A stretch of 64,000 nucleotides of DNA from positions 149,936,703-150,000,702 of the forward strand of contig NC_035443.2 in assembly GCF_002127325.2 (NCBI RefSeq). The letters are read 5' to 3'. How positions within the stretch are numbered: the first letter of the stretch is position 1; every line of letters begins with the position of its first letter. The DNA comes from Helianthus annuus (Eukaryota > Streptophyta > Magnoliopsida > Asterales > Asteraceae). The notes under the pieces were generated by a model. The model searched no databases. It saw only the letters and a program-made list of their open reading frames with translations, and was not told where the DNA came from. A program made the position numbers and the translations under genes. Of the stretch, positions 45,815 through 58,650 are shown in pieces.

Positions 45815-48800
45815 TGTAAGGCCCTTAGTCCATTTTATACAATTATCAAATAAATTTCGATTATAATAGCGTATTTAAGATTAAACATACACTTAAAAAT
45901 GCGAGTTTGTTAAAACATTTTACTAAATAAAACATTTCAACATTTTGTAATTTAATTCGCCGATTAAAACGTGACGGCGAAATTATTCGCGGAAGCTTTG
46001 TTCTTTATGTGTTCGGTTCCTCGCTGAGATTGATCGTCTTTCGGTAACTCGATTAGTACCTATATTTCCTAAAACATGAAATGAGTTAGTCATATAGCGT
46101 TTAAAACGTGTTTAAACAAGTTCGCAAGACAAAATAACATCTCAGCAGCCAATTTGCAGGTTTTAATACCCATCGCGTGCCGCGACGGGATTGAAGATAA
46201 CTGTCGCGTGACGCGACACTTGTCGCGGGCCGCGACGGCAAAGGGTCTCCACTGTCGCGCAGCGCGACACCCTCAATTGATCAGAAAGTTTCGAAATCTC
46301 AGCTGCAATTTCCATCCAAACCATCTTTTACGAAAACGAGCAGAACTTACCCATTTTTGATCCGATTTGACTCACGTTTCTTCCTACGTGATAGTAAAAT
46401 TATTTTCCATCATATGGAGTTAACATCCAACATCCGGATTAACAAAATTCTAAACTTTTAAGCCTTCGGCTTATTACCTTTTTACAAAGTTTTGACCCGT
46501 TCATGCCTTTATCAACCAAACATGTTTGTTTGATCCCAATTTCACATGAACCTTATAATTTCAATGTTGTCTATCATATTAGGTTCAATTCACGAGTTTA
46601 TGTACATTCTTAAACCCGTTTTTAATTAAATGCTTACGTTGACCCGTTAAGGGTATTTAAGCACTTTTCCGCATAATTCATGCTCGTTTATTTCTAGCAT
46701 TTTATTTCCACCTTATTTATCAAATGACCTTCCACCACAACTATAATTGGGGTGAATTTAACGTGGCAGTCATTATATTCCGAGTTTTACCTCCCGGATC
46801 GTTATTTTACGGCAAAGACTCTTATAGAGTCAAATGACCAAAGACTTACCTTTTTCGCATTTTATACTTATTCTAAGTATTTATTTAAGCATACTACTCG
46901 TTTCCAAGCAACTTGTAAGGGCCGTTCGCTCGATTTAGCTTATAAGGGCGTTTTGGTCCATTTTAACCTTTCATTTACGATGAAGGGCTTTTGGAAAGCA
47001 TGTTTGACCCAAAATCCCTCTTTTTAGCTATGATCTTATATTGATGGTCATTTGGTTTTTAAAACACCATGACCATCATTTAAATCATTCGGTTTACTTA
47101 TTTAAACTAGCCGAATGTCAATTTTACTTCATTTAACTCTCAATGAACCTCTAGTTCCAATTGAGTAGTTAACCTATTATACATACCTGACTCGGATCAA
47201 TATATTGACCCGTTTCGATACCTTGCCTTAGTAGCCGCTAAGCAATAGCGATGTAAATATCCATTCGATATTTATTCCTATAATCATTCAACTCGACAAA
47301 CCATTAGTCGATATTGTCAAAGGGTGATAATTTCACCTTTTGACCCGTTTGGTCTAAATGACCGGGAATCTTTATGAGATGATATTTATTACCATCTTAT
47401 CTATATGATTCGCTCCGGTTTTCACCGTATAGTCGTTTTACTGATAAATCATTTATTGATTCTTTTGACCCATTATAACTTACGCAATAAAGTGTCTTTC
47501 ATAAACTAACGGTTATTATCGACAAGTGACTAAAGTACCGCTTTACCCTTATTATTTGCATTGGTTTACCTTATAAGGTAATTGTTAAAAACTCGTTATC
47601 TTTTAGTCATTTCATGACTAAATAACCATATTAGCTCCATTTTAACCATTAAACATGGTTTATGATCATTGTCTTTTCTTCCGAACTGCACATGTCGTGT
47701 CGGAACATCACAATTTAAACAAGACTTTATTATTCATAACCTATAAAACCAATAGGCATTAAATAAATAGAGTGTAAGCTTTACTTACCTAGCATCCAGA
47801 TTATGCTTTTCCTTCATTCCTAATTCGTTTGACCCGCTTCATTCCCAAGCTTCCATATAGCTTGTTAAGCGCCAAACTATCATTGTAATTTGTAAGATGG
47901 TTAGATTAGTCATAATCATTCAAGACTATTCCATCCCACGATCTTTATGTCGAAATTATCATTCGATCATATCATGGGTCAGTTTGACTTTATAAAGTCA
48001 ACTGCCTATTGACATAATTGATTTCACTAAGTAGCTTAACTACTCGTTTAAGAACTTAGCCAATTATCCGGTAAGCATCATACACATGTTACCGTTTTAT
48101 TTAATTATTTTACCAAGTTCTTGTAACTATAAATTACCGAATTAATACTTGATGATATTAAACATCATTTAGCATGAACTTATCATCAATTTTTATCATA
48201 TCTTACTAAACTCATATGCTAGTAAGTAGGATAACATACTCAAACACAAAATGTGTTCAAGTATTTCCTGATTACTATCAGATATGATGATTCTAATCAT
48301 CATTATACCATCAATTCATCATATGATCAATACCCACTTATCCTAGTGTGGTAAATCATCAATTCATTCAAATTATATCATCATATATAAAATTTTCACT
48401 TAGGGTTTGATTCCTACGTAAATATACATCACTAATTCAATCATAGCATCAATAATCCATTCATAATTCGTGATTATGATGATTATCCAAATTTCACAAC
48501 TTCACAAATCATCAAAATTTGACATACCTTATGATCCTCTAGCTTAGGTGATCATTAATTCATGTTCAATTGTGAATTTGAGCTTTGATTGAGCCTTCAA
48601 TTTGATGAAAAGGTTGAAACTAGGGTTTTGGCTCCTGGGGAGCTCTCCTGATCGATATAGAACACACACACACCATGTGTGTGTTTTGTGTTTATCTTAT
48701 TTTTATAACTTAACTTTCAAGTTTATCCAAGTTTAGCCCCTTTTGTTTGGTTGGTTTATTAAGTAGGCCACAACCCACTTAATTTCTAACAATATTTCCG

Positions 48801-49057
48801 CTTATTAACTAGGTTAAACATTCCTAGTTAATTTAGTGGGTTCGAGGAATTTATAACTCAGTTTAATTTAAATCCCGTTAACTCGGGCTTCTATAAACTT
48901 TATTTTCTTAAAAGCTTTCTTTCAGCTTTTATTTAATATTAGGCTTATTTATTTAAAAATTCTAATATTCACCGGGTTACTTTTACCACTACGGTAATCT
49001 ACCCGTCTTTTAGTATTAATATGGTTTGATTAACAAACCCGTTTTCGAGGTGTTACA
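45815..49057 (-). repeat. 3' LTR of the LARD-like element (3,243 bp)
   Basis: Carries a cluster of GTCGCG...CGCGAC palindromes at 46173-46268 and, next to it on the minus strand, a TATA-like GGTATTAAAACC (46159-46170). The rest is AT-rich with many short direct and inverted repeats. No gene. Confidence 0.9.
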
Positions 49058-49072
49058 AGTCTACCCCCTTAA
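49058..49072 (-). other. LARD polypurine tract
   Basis: The minus strand reads TTAAGGGGGTAGACT before the LTR. Confidence 0.75.
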
Positions 49073-52012
49073 AGAGGTTTCGTCCTCGAAACCCTTCTTA
49101 CATAGTTCATGGAGTTTTAAACTCAATGCAATTGACCTGAGTAATCTTTTAAGCATTACTCATACTTTAACCAATTATCAGTATTACCAGAAAAGTATGG
49201 TAATACCTTTTTGGTTACTAAGCATACACGTATCTCATACGACATAATGCAACTTGAAATAAGGTAATCTCGTTATTTCGACCAATTTAGTTAATTTAAC
49301 AAAATCCATCGCTTTTATACTTTTTGAATTCTTTGTGAATTCATTATATTAACCCATTTGAAGGCTTTTAGTGAAATCTTTCACATTTGACAAACAAACT
49401 CTTTTGTTTTTGAATTTATCCATTCGGTTTAGTTATACGGAATCCACCGCTTACGAGTAAACCGAATTGGCCTCCCAAAAGGTAACGGAGGCGTGCAAAG
49501 GTTTCACATTTCATAATTTTCATCTTAATTATTTAAGGTAGTTCAATAAATGGTATTAACATAATTCTATAAAGTATATAAGAACATATCTTATTGCTTT
49601 ATCCTTTAGTCGAGCTTTTGCTCGAATTGACCTCCCTACACTTTGCTTGTGTTGCCTTATGATCCCTCAAAATAGGTGATCAGTAATTTCCGTTAGTAAG
49701 GCCTCATGGGCCGTTACTTTCATCATATATTATTACCTTGGTTGTTTACTTGACTGAGTCGCTAAAATTTAACCACTTAGTCACATAAGTTTATAAATTA
49801 TGTTTATTCCACGCTAATCTGATAATGAATAGCGTATTAAACAAGTTCTTAATTTGAATTTTGACCTTAACCGGTCTCACTAACTAGACTTATCAGTCCA
49901 GTTGCTTTACACCCATCACTCAGGCTACAATGTGATTATATTTCACATTACTTTTTTTGACCGTGATCGTGTCACGTCATGTTAAGGTTTACATTACCCT
50001 TTCTTTATCTAAAACCTTTCTTTTCGAATGTATCGTCTTGCACTTTTGAGCGGCAAGACCAGTATCATTAATATTTACTATCTAAATTCTTATCAGAATT
50101 TATATTTATAAAAACGTTATTTCTTAAAATATATGTTTGGTGTCAAGGCACCTTGTTTATATTTGCAAAATCATTTAATTTCAAGTTCAGATCTGTTAAC
50201 CTTGACTGTAGTTCGTGACTACAATCGTTTTATTTCGGATCATTAACCCGACTCTATGACTTCTCACGTCATTTAGGCGTCGGTTTATCCTATGCTCACC
50301 GTTATCCGATTTTCACGTATATTTTCTTGTATCCCATTACAGGGCTACTATTAAGCATTATGTTTTATTTAACCTGTTTGACTTGTTCGTGTGAAATCTA
50401 TCACTTATGAACAATCAAACTTTATTCGTTATTCAACCTATTCAACGTCAAAATAGTTGAACATATTTATTCAAAATTTCTTTTTGAGAAATTTTATCAT
50501 ATTTTAGTCATAACTCACAATTCGAGTCCTTTGACTTTCAATCCGTGTTCCCATCTCTCGGTTTACGCATGGGTGTAATTTCCTACCCATCAACCGGGTG
50601 ATTTACTGAAGTCATTATTAATGCAACCCTTTAGGTCTGCAATTAAGACTTCGTTTGACTTGTTTGTTTGTCTTAGCGAAATCCATCGCTTTATTTAATC
50701 AAACCTGTATTCTTTATGTGACCATGCTTGATGGTCTTATAAATTCCGAATGATGATTATCATCAACATCCTTTCTTTACTACGACCAAAGCTAATGACT
50801 TCGATCGTCTTTTTGTATGGGCAATACCTTCGTTTCTATGACCTCGCGGGTCATTTATAATTTGGTTTTACACACCCTTTTTGTGAACCATGGCTCTTTC
50901 GTCCAAAATGACTTATTTCACTATTCACTTGGGTCATCTAATTCTATGCACACCATACATTGTTTTTATGGTTCACTCAAAAACCATTTATATGAGTATG
51001 CTCATAAAATTTCTTGGCCCCAAGATTCTTTCAGTTTTTTCATTCTTTCCGACCTTATCACATCGGACATAACTGTGTTCCTTATAAGAAGCTCATGGTA
51101 TCATGCGTTCACTACTTACTTGGCCAGAGTAAGTGATCAACACATGGTACTCATGACCTTATTATAATTACCACATCACGTCCCATGTAAGTAATCTCTC
51201 GATTTATTTCAATTGGTAAAACTTTATTTAATTGCCATTTAACAATTACTAGTTTTACCCGTTTTATCCTTGAACATTTACAATGTTCCTTTTATAACCA
51301 TTTATACAATCACATTCGTTAATGTGATCATTACTTTTCTTAATAAGATTTTATTATTTACGACTGTGAATAATATATATCTCTACTGAATTTCTCTTGG
51401 AAACGTCATCCTGGATATAAATCCTATCCAGGTTTTCCAAGTTTTATATTCTATATGCAACTCGTCATTCACTATGTATTTGTTGCATATTTCTGTTTGC
51501 ACTATAAGTTTAAGACATGTACCTTGTAGCTACTTGCCCTAATAAACTTTCCTTGTTGTTCGATCTCTCATTCGAGATCGTTTCTCCATTCCAGTCTTTA
51601 GCGTATATGACTTACGTGTCATACTTCTGACTACTTCTTTATCGTATCGATAATTCTTTAGACTCTCGTTATCTTCGGATACGAGGGTCCTTTAGCTAAA
51701 ACGTATACAAAGATTAGTAACATTTATCATTAATAAGCGCCCGCATTATAATACAAGGCTTTCAACAATATATGTTAACACACGTAATTCATTTAACTAT
51801 ATTGGTCTTTTATCACTTTATTTGGGGTAACGTGTTTTACACGATAGCCCTATGTGTTATTTTCAACACTTTACATGCTAGATCGTTAATGTATTGAATA
51901 ACTTACCGGATTTTGCGATCAAGTCTCGAACCGAACACCAATCTTTATTAAGAGCATAAGGTTTAAATCCAAGCATAGTTTTTCCCCACCATACTTGAAT
52001 CTTTTAAACAAG
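49073..52012. other. LARD interior, non-coding
   Basis: No gag/pol motif in any frame. The longest open stretch (50817-51167, plus strand) shows no domain and runs against the element's orientation. AT-rich, about 2.9 kb. Confidence 0.7.
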
Positions 52013-52025
52013 GGCTCTGATACCA
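52013..52025 (-). other. LARD primer binding site, Met-tRNA type
   Basis: The minus strand reads TGGTATCAGAGCC, 3 bp from the LTR: an intact match. Confidence 0.88.
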
Positions 52026-52028
52026 ACT

Positions 52029-55000
52029 TGTAAGACCCTTAGTCCATTTTATACAATTATCAAATAAATTTCGATTATAATAGCGTATTTAAGATTAAAC
52101 ATACATTTAAAAATACGAGTTTGTTAAAACATTTTACTAAATAAAACAATCCAACATTTTGTAATTTAATTCGTCGTTTAAAACGTGACGACGAAACTAT
52201 TCGCGGAAGCTTTGTTCTTTATGTTTTCGGTTCCTCGCTGAGCTTGATCGTCTTTCGGTAACTCGATTAGTACCTATATTTCATAAAACATGAAATGAGT
52301 TAGTCATATAGCGTTTAAAACGTGTTTAAACAAGTTCGCAAGACAAAATAACATCTCAGCAGCCAATTTGCAGGTTTTAATACCCGTCGCGTGCCGCGAC
52401 GGGATTGAAGATAACTGTCGCATGACGCGACACTTGTCGCGCGCCGCGACGGCAAAGGGTCTCCACTGTCGCGCAGCGCAACACCCTCAATTGAGCAGAA
52501 TTTTTTGAAATTTCAGCTGCATTTTCCAGCCAAACCATCTTTTACGAAAACTAGCATAACTTACCCATTTTTTATCCGATTTGACTCACGTTTCTTCCTA
52601 CGTGATCATAAAATTATTTTCCATCACATGGAGTTAACATCCAACATCCGGATTAACAAAATTCTAAACTTTTAAGCCTTCGGCTCATTACCTTTTTACA
52701 AAGTTTTGACTCGTTCATGCCTTTATCAACCAAACATGTTTGTTTGATCCCAATTTCACATGAACCTTATAATTTCAATGTTGTCTATCATATTAGGTTC
52801 AATTCACGAGTTTATGTACATTCTTAAACCCGTTTTTAATTAAATGCTTATTTTGACCTGTTAAGGGTGTTTAAGCACTTTTCCGCATAATTCATGCTCG
52901 TTTATTTCTTGCATCTTGGTTCCACCTTATTTATCAAATGATCTTCCACAACTATAATTGGGGTGAATTTAATGTGGCAGTCATTATATTCCGAGTTTTA
53001 CCCCTCGAATCGTTATTTTACGGCAAAGACTCTTATAGAGTCAAATGACCAAAGACTTACCTTTGTCGTTTTTTATACCTATTCTAAGTATTTATTTAAG
53101 CATACTACTCATTTCTAAACAACCTGTAAGGGTCGTTCGCTCAACTTAGCTTACAAGGGCGTTTTGGTCCATTTTAACCTTTCATTTACGATGAAGGGCT
53201 TTTGGAAAGCATGTTTGACCCAAAATCCCTCTTTTTAGCTATGATCTTATATTGATGGTCATTAGGTTTTCAGAACACCATGACCATCATTTAAATCATT
53301 CGGTTTACTTATTTAAAGTAACCGAATGTCAATTTAACTTCATTTAACTCTCAATGAACCTCTAGTTCCAATTGAGTAGTTAACCTATTATACATACCTG
53401 ACTCGGATCAATATATTGACCCGCTTCGGTACCTTGCCTTAGTAGCCGCTAAGCAATAGCGATGTAAATATCCATTCGATATTTATTCCTATAATCATTC
53501 AACTCGACAACCCATTAGTCGATATTGTCAAAGGGTGATAATTTCACCTTTTGACCTGTTTGGTCTAAATGACCGGGAATCTTTATGAGACGATATTTAT
53601 TACCATCTTATCTATATGACTCGCTCCGGTTTACACCGTATACTTGTTTTACTTATAAATCATTTATTGATTCTTTTGACCCATTATAACTTACGCTATA
53701 AAGTGTCTTTCACTAACTAACGGTTATTATCGACAAGTGACCAAAATACTGTTTTACCCTTATTATTTGCATTGGTTTACCTTATAAGGTAATTGTTAAA
53801 AACTCATTATCTTTTAGTCATTTCATGACTAAATAACTGTATAAGCTCCTTTTTAACCATTAAACATGGTTTATGATCATTGGCTTTTGTTCCGAACCGC
53901 ACATGTCGTGTCGGAACATCACAATTTAAACAAGAATTTATTATTCATAACCTATAAAACCAATAGGCATTAAATAAATAGAGTGTAAGCTTTACTTAGC
54001 TAGCATCCAGATTATGTTTTTCCTTCATTCCTGATTCGTTTGACCCGCTTTATTCCCAAGCTTCCTCCTAGCTTGTTAAGCGCAAAACTATCATTGTAAT
54101 TTGTAAGGTGGTTAGATTAGTCATAATCATTCAAGACTATTCCATCCTACGATCTTTATGTCGAAATTATCATTCGATCATATCATGGGTCAGTTTGACT
54201 TTATAAAGTCAACTGCCTATTGACATAATTGATTTCACTAAGTAGCTTAACTACTCGCTCAAGAACTTAGCCAATTATCCGGTAAGCATCATACATATGT
54301 TACCGTTTTATTTAATTATTTTACCAAGTTCTTGTAAGTATAAATTACCGAATTAGTACTTGATGATATTAAACATCATTTAACATGAATTTATCATCAA
54401 TTTTTATCATATCTTACTAAACTCATATGCTAGTAAGTAGGATTACATACTCAAACACAAAATTTGTTCAAGTATATCTTGATTACTATCAGATATGATG
54501 ATTCTAATCATCATTATATCATCAATTCATCATATGATCAATACCCACTTATCCTAGTGTGTAAATCATCAGTTCATTTAAATTATATCATCATATATAA
54601 AATTTTCACTTAGGGTTTGATTCCTACGCAAATATACATCACTAATTCAATCATAGCATCAATAATCCATTCATAATTCGCGATTATGATGATTATCCAA
54701 ATTTCACAACTTCACAAATCATCAAAATTTGACATACCTTATGATCCCCTAGCTTAGGTGATCATTAATTCACGTTCAATTGTGAATTTGAGCTTCGGTT
54801 GAGCCTTCAATTTGATGAAAAGGTTGAAACTAGGGCTTTGGCTCCTGGGGAGCTCTCCTGATCGATACAGAACACACACACCATGTGTGTCTTTTGTGTT
54901 TATCTTATTTTTATAACTTAACTTTCAAGTTTATCCAACTTTAGCCCCTTTTGTTTGGTTGGTTTATTAAGTAGGCCACAACCCACTTAATTTCTAACAA

Positions 55001-55265
55001 TATTTTTGCTTATTAACTAGGTTAAACATTCCTAGGTAATTTGGTGGGTTCGGGGAATTTATAACTCAGTTTATTTTAAATCCTGTTAACTCGGGCTTCT
55101 ATAAACTTTATTTTCTTAAAAGCTTTCTTTTAGCTTTTATTTAATATTAGGCTTATTTATTTCAAAATCCTAATATTCACCGGCTTACTTTTACCATTAC
55201 GGTAATCTACCCGTCTTTTAGTATTAATATGGTTTGATTAACAACCCCGTTTTCGGGGTGTTACA
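52029..55265 (-). repeat. 5' LTR of the LARD-like element (3,237 bp)
   Basis: Aligns end to end with 45815-49057 with scattered substitutions and small indels (several percent by eye). The CGCG palindrome cluster is at about 52385-52484. Confidence 0.9.
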
Positions 55266-55270
55266 ATGGA

Positions 55271-56948
55271 GTTCTTATGAACTTCAAGATTTGGCTTCAC
55301 TTCACAAAGAACAACTTAGATCTGAAAGATTTCCACAAGATTAAACACTGCTTTCACATAGATCTAAACGTTTTCAAAGTTAAAAGGATTGAAAGATACT
55401 TTTCTAACTTTCTTTCAACTCTTTTACACTCAATGCACTCAAAACCGATAGAATCAGAGCTCATTCAGGCATTCTACTCTCCTCTAGTGATGTGTTGGTT
55501 TGAGATCTGAATCCTATCAACGAGACTGTCGATTTTGGGTTAAACATGAACACCATCACGAACAGTTAACTGATCGGATTGGGGTGATTCTTGTTCGATC
55601 GAATAATCTAGGTCTAATGGAGGTTCCGTTGTTTAACACGTTGTCATACCGTCTCGAGCAAACCGCAAAACTTCCAAAACAATCAAGTTCAAAACGATTA
55701 GATGCGTAGGGACGGATTGCCGTCCGATCAGATTGCACTTGACCTTCAACGCTTAAACTTTTTACAATTTTCAAAGATCATCAGTTTCTAACGGATTGCC
55801 ATCCGATCGGTAGACCATCCGATCGAGTGACAATCCTGCTGTGAACTTGTTCTCTAAGAAATACCTCGCCGAACGGATCGCCATCCGATCGAACTGCCAT
55901 TCGATCGAACGACCTGAAAGGTAGAGATACTTCTCTGATTTCAAAATACTACAACGAAAACTTTAAAACCATCATACACAAACACATCCTTACCCAAGAA
56001 AATGTCAATCCGACCGAATGGCCATCCGATCGGATGACCATCAGTATGGATTGACATCCGATCGAATGACCATCCGATCGGATAACCATTCAACACTTGG
56101 TCACTTTGCACCATTTTACGCACCATCCTTTCGCTTATGCTATCATTAACTGTTCAGGCTTACTTTAAGCGCTCCCTTCAATCCAACACAGATCGTGTTT
56201 AGCTACCGTCATCTGTGAGTATACTCGATCCCTTTTTGCTTTACGCACTTTTGGGTGTTACATACGTTATCTATATTCAAATCACATCGAACACACAACG
56301 CAAACACTTTTATACGCTAACTGTTATTGCATGTTATACGTGTTACTCGACGAATGCTTGTATTTTATGTTTACACAGTGATTGTTGCCTGACGCCTTAG
56401 CAACGATAGTACTATAGTTTGGACTCAGCACCTGTCGTGGACAGGGGTTGTTAAGGTTATTACTTCATGTGTCACAGTGGTGATATGTGTTGTGCATTCT
56501 ACAACTCGCAGTCATGTCTGTGCATATTTCATTGTCGATAACCTACTAGCTTTCACTTTGCTACATGTTACATGCTGGTTATGCGTAAACGATTTCGAAC
56601 TCTATTATATTATTAAACTTGTATGCTCACCTTTGCACTATATGTATTGACTGCTATTTTAACGTATCTGACAGGTGCTTAGGATGCTTGCTTGCTATTT
56701 GATGGAATCAAGCTAGGATGGAGTCTAGAAACAAACAAAAACAATTTATCTATTTTGAATCTGAGTTGTCGGAACATGTTATTTGTCTTTGAGATATCTA
56801 TGTCTGTAATAATTAGTTTACTTGATGGGTTATGGTATGGGACATAATATTAACTATCCGGTAATTTAGTTGTTATAGATTTCTCCTGGACAATCTGTTT
56901 CGCTCAGTACCGCGCCCCGATGTTTCCCTCATCGGTTGGGGTGTGACA
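55271..56948 (+). repeat. 3' LTR of the gypsy element, second part
   Basis: Matches 31425-32862 and ends GGGGTGTGACA, followed by the CTTTG duplication. It is about 240 bp longer than its partner: the 55713-56092 region has extra CCGATCGG-type repeats and unique spacer between them. Confidence 0.9.
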
Positions 56949-56953
56949 CTTTG

Positions 56954-57738
56954 TAACAATGGAGACATATCATCAAGATTGGAGTGATTTTCATACCTTG
57001 ATGATTAACTCCGCTCCTTTCTTTTCTTAAAACGACCTTACCAATGGGTTAGGGGTGATTCCTTTATCTAGGTGATCATTACCAAAACTTTCTCTCAAAA
57101 TACTCTATAATGAAAACGCGATCATGTTTTACACCTATTTGTATCGAATTCAAAATGCATTGTTATCCAAACGTACTTCTTACCTTATAACCTATGTTCT
57201 TATAAATCACGTATACGAAATTCTTTTCGTACCTTAAAACGTTTTATTACCCGAATTTCAAAACTTTACAAAATGTTAACTATCAATTTAATCGGTCAAA
57301 TAAATCTTTTGCCCATGAACTTCATATTCGACTTACTCACTAAAACACACTCACATTATATCATCACACGACCTTATAGATATTATAAGATCGTTTTACC
57401 AAAGACTTTTTTTTAACATCAACGAATCATTTATTAAAACACTTTTTAATAATCACTAAGTTCTTTTGCTAAATTTCTTCCTAAGAACCAACATTTTCGC
57501 AAGAATCTCAAAAATTCAAATTTCTTGTTTTGAGGCAAATGGAACAAACTTATTATTTTCGAAACCTTTTCCTACACTACTCAGTACGTCATTCAAATTT
57601 CCTAAACATGTGAGCAAAAAAATTTCATGAAAACCGACAATCTTCAAATTTCGTAAACTCTTTTAAAACAAAAAAATTACGTTTCCACTCATTACAAAAT
57701 ACGTTATGAGTACTTTACATTCTATTACATTTACAAAC
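56954..57738. other. AT-rich spacer, nothing recognised
   Basis: No open frame with recognisable features and no clear repeat. If the promoter copy to its right once had a gene, its body would have been here; no glucanase homology is visible. Confidence 0.5.
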
Positions 57739-58000
57739 TATATAGTGCCGTGCTTGGCTGGCTAGGAGAATTAAATAATACAAGTGTAACATTATAGTTT
57801 AAAATTATTCATTTTCTATAATTATTTTGCATATTCCACACAAACAGACACATAATTCACTATAAACGAGAGTAAAGTTTTGTTTTCATGTTCACTTCTA
57901 AAAATACCAGTGGACTATGGAATAGAAAAGTACGATTAGAGGAACAGAGGGTTCAAAAAAAAGAAAAGGTTTGATGGCAATAAAATCTTAGTTACCATTA
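57739..58000 (-). repeat. Orphan copy of the glucanase promoter segment
   Basis: About 262 bp matching 60731-60997 in the same orientation with few differences. It starts exactly at the TATA region (TATATAGTGCCG) and runs upstream with respect to the minus strand. No coding exon follows it. Best read as the left-over of a duplication of the gene's 5' flank. Confidence 0.8.
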
Positions 58001-58124
58001 GGGGAGTGGGGGTGGTCATTACTCATCACTCACTCATCACTCATAACATCCAATCAAGTTCCGTCATGTCATCTACTACTATTCTATCACTCACAAGCTT
58101 TTTTTAGTGGCGGTGGTCATCACT

Positions 58125-58650
58125 CAAAAGAGGGGTCTACCACTTTTCGCATTAATAACTTAATTAATTATCTTTTAATATTCCAACCCTTTGGGATTGT
58201 ATCTTTGCTGACTCAAACCACTGGATTGAGGGTAACGTCACTTTCAAAAGAGGGGTCTACTACTATAACTAAGATAATCTCTTAAAAAGTGCAAAAGTGC
58301 GGATGTCATCAAAGGATACATTAAAGGCGAGTCGGATCCAAGTGATTCATCTTGTCTATCTGTTTTATTTTATTTTTATTTTCAGCATTTTAGTTTCTAT
58401 TTTTCATGTTTAAAACCTTTTCTCAAAAATTTTAGTTTGATTAGACGTTGAGAATAAACCGGTACTAAAAGTTCTTGTGTCCTTGGATGACCTTGGTATC
58501 TTATGAACGCTATACTATGCTCACGATGGGTGCACTTGCACATGTGTGTTTAGTGTTAGTAAAAATACCGTGTTTTATAAATTTAAAACTTTACTAATGT
58601 GTAAAATGGGGTTAAAATATTAATAAAAATATAACACACTCGACACGCGA
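58125..58650 (+). repeat. Inverted relic of the tandem-array LTR family
   Basis: The reverse complement matches LTR A around 18610-19130: the diagnostic 'gactcaaaccactgga', 'cttttcaaaag...ggggtctac', 'ggatccaagtgattcatctt' and 'gatgggtgcacttgc' segments are all present but diverged. Ends near the LTR terminus (cgacacgcga, 58641-58650). Older than the array copies. Confidence 0.75.

Larger units (their letters stand above)
45815..55265 (-). mobile_element. Non-coding large-LTR derivative (LARD-like), chromovirus-type ends
   Basis: 9,451 bp flanked by perfect ATGGA (45810-45814, 55266-55270). LTRs 45815-49057 (3,243 bp) and 52029-55265 (3,237 bp) start TGTAAGG/TGTAAGA and end GGTGTTACA on the plus strand. 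The minus-strand PBS and PPT fix orientation. The 2.97-kb interior has no gag or pol. The PPT context (ACGAAACCTCTTTAAGGGGG on the minus strand) resembles Tekay/Del chromoviruses, so this is probably a deletion derivative mobilised in trans. Confidence 0.88.
17748..56948 (+). mobile_element. Ty3/gypsy chromovirus (Tekay/Del-like) split by three nested insertions
   Basis: Flanked by perfect CTTTG duplications (17743-17747 and 56949-56953). LTRs begin TGTAACACCCCG and end GGGGTGTGACA. The own sequence sums to about 10.7 kb: 5' LTR 2,291 bp, interior about 5.8 kb, 3' LTR 2,559 bp. Order: 5' LTR, Met PBS, leader, gag, protease, RT, [insertion], RNase H, integrase, chromodomain-like tail, PPT, 3' LTR. 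The tail after integrase and the long LTRs fit the Tekay/Del clade (family knowledge). Coding is broken by at least three stops and three or more frameshifts. LTRs differ by roughly 4 percent over the first 300 bp by eye. All three insertions are antisense to it. Confidence 0.9.

Noticed and set aside
50817..51167. A 116-codon plus-strand open frame in the LARD interior
   Set aside because: No domain, AT-rich composition, opposite to the element's transcription, and no counterpart expected there.
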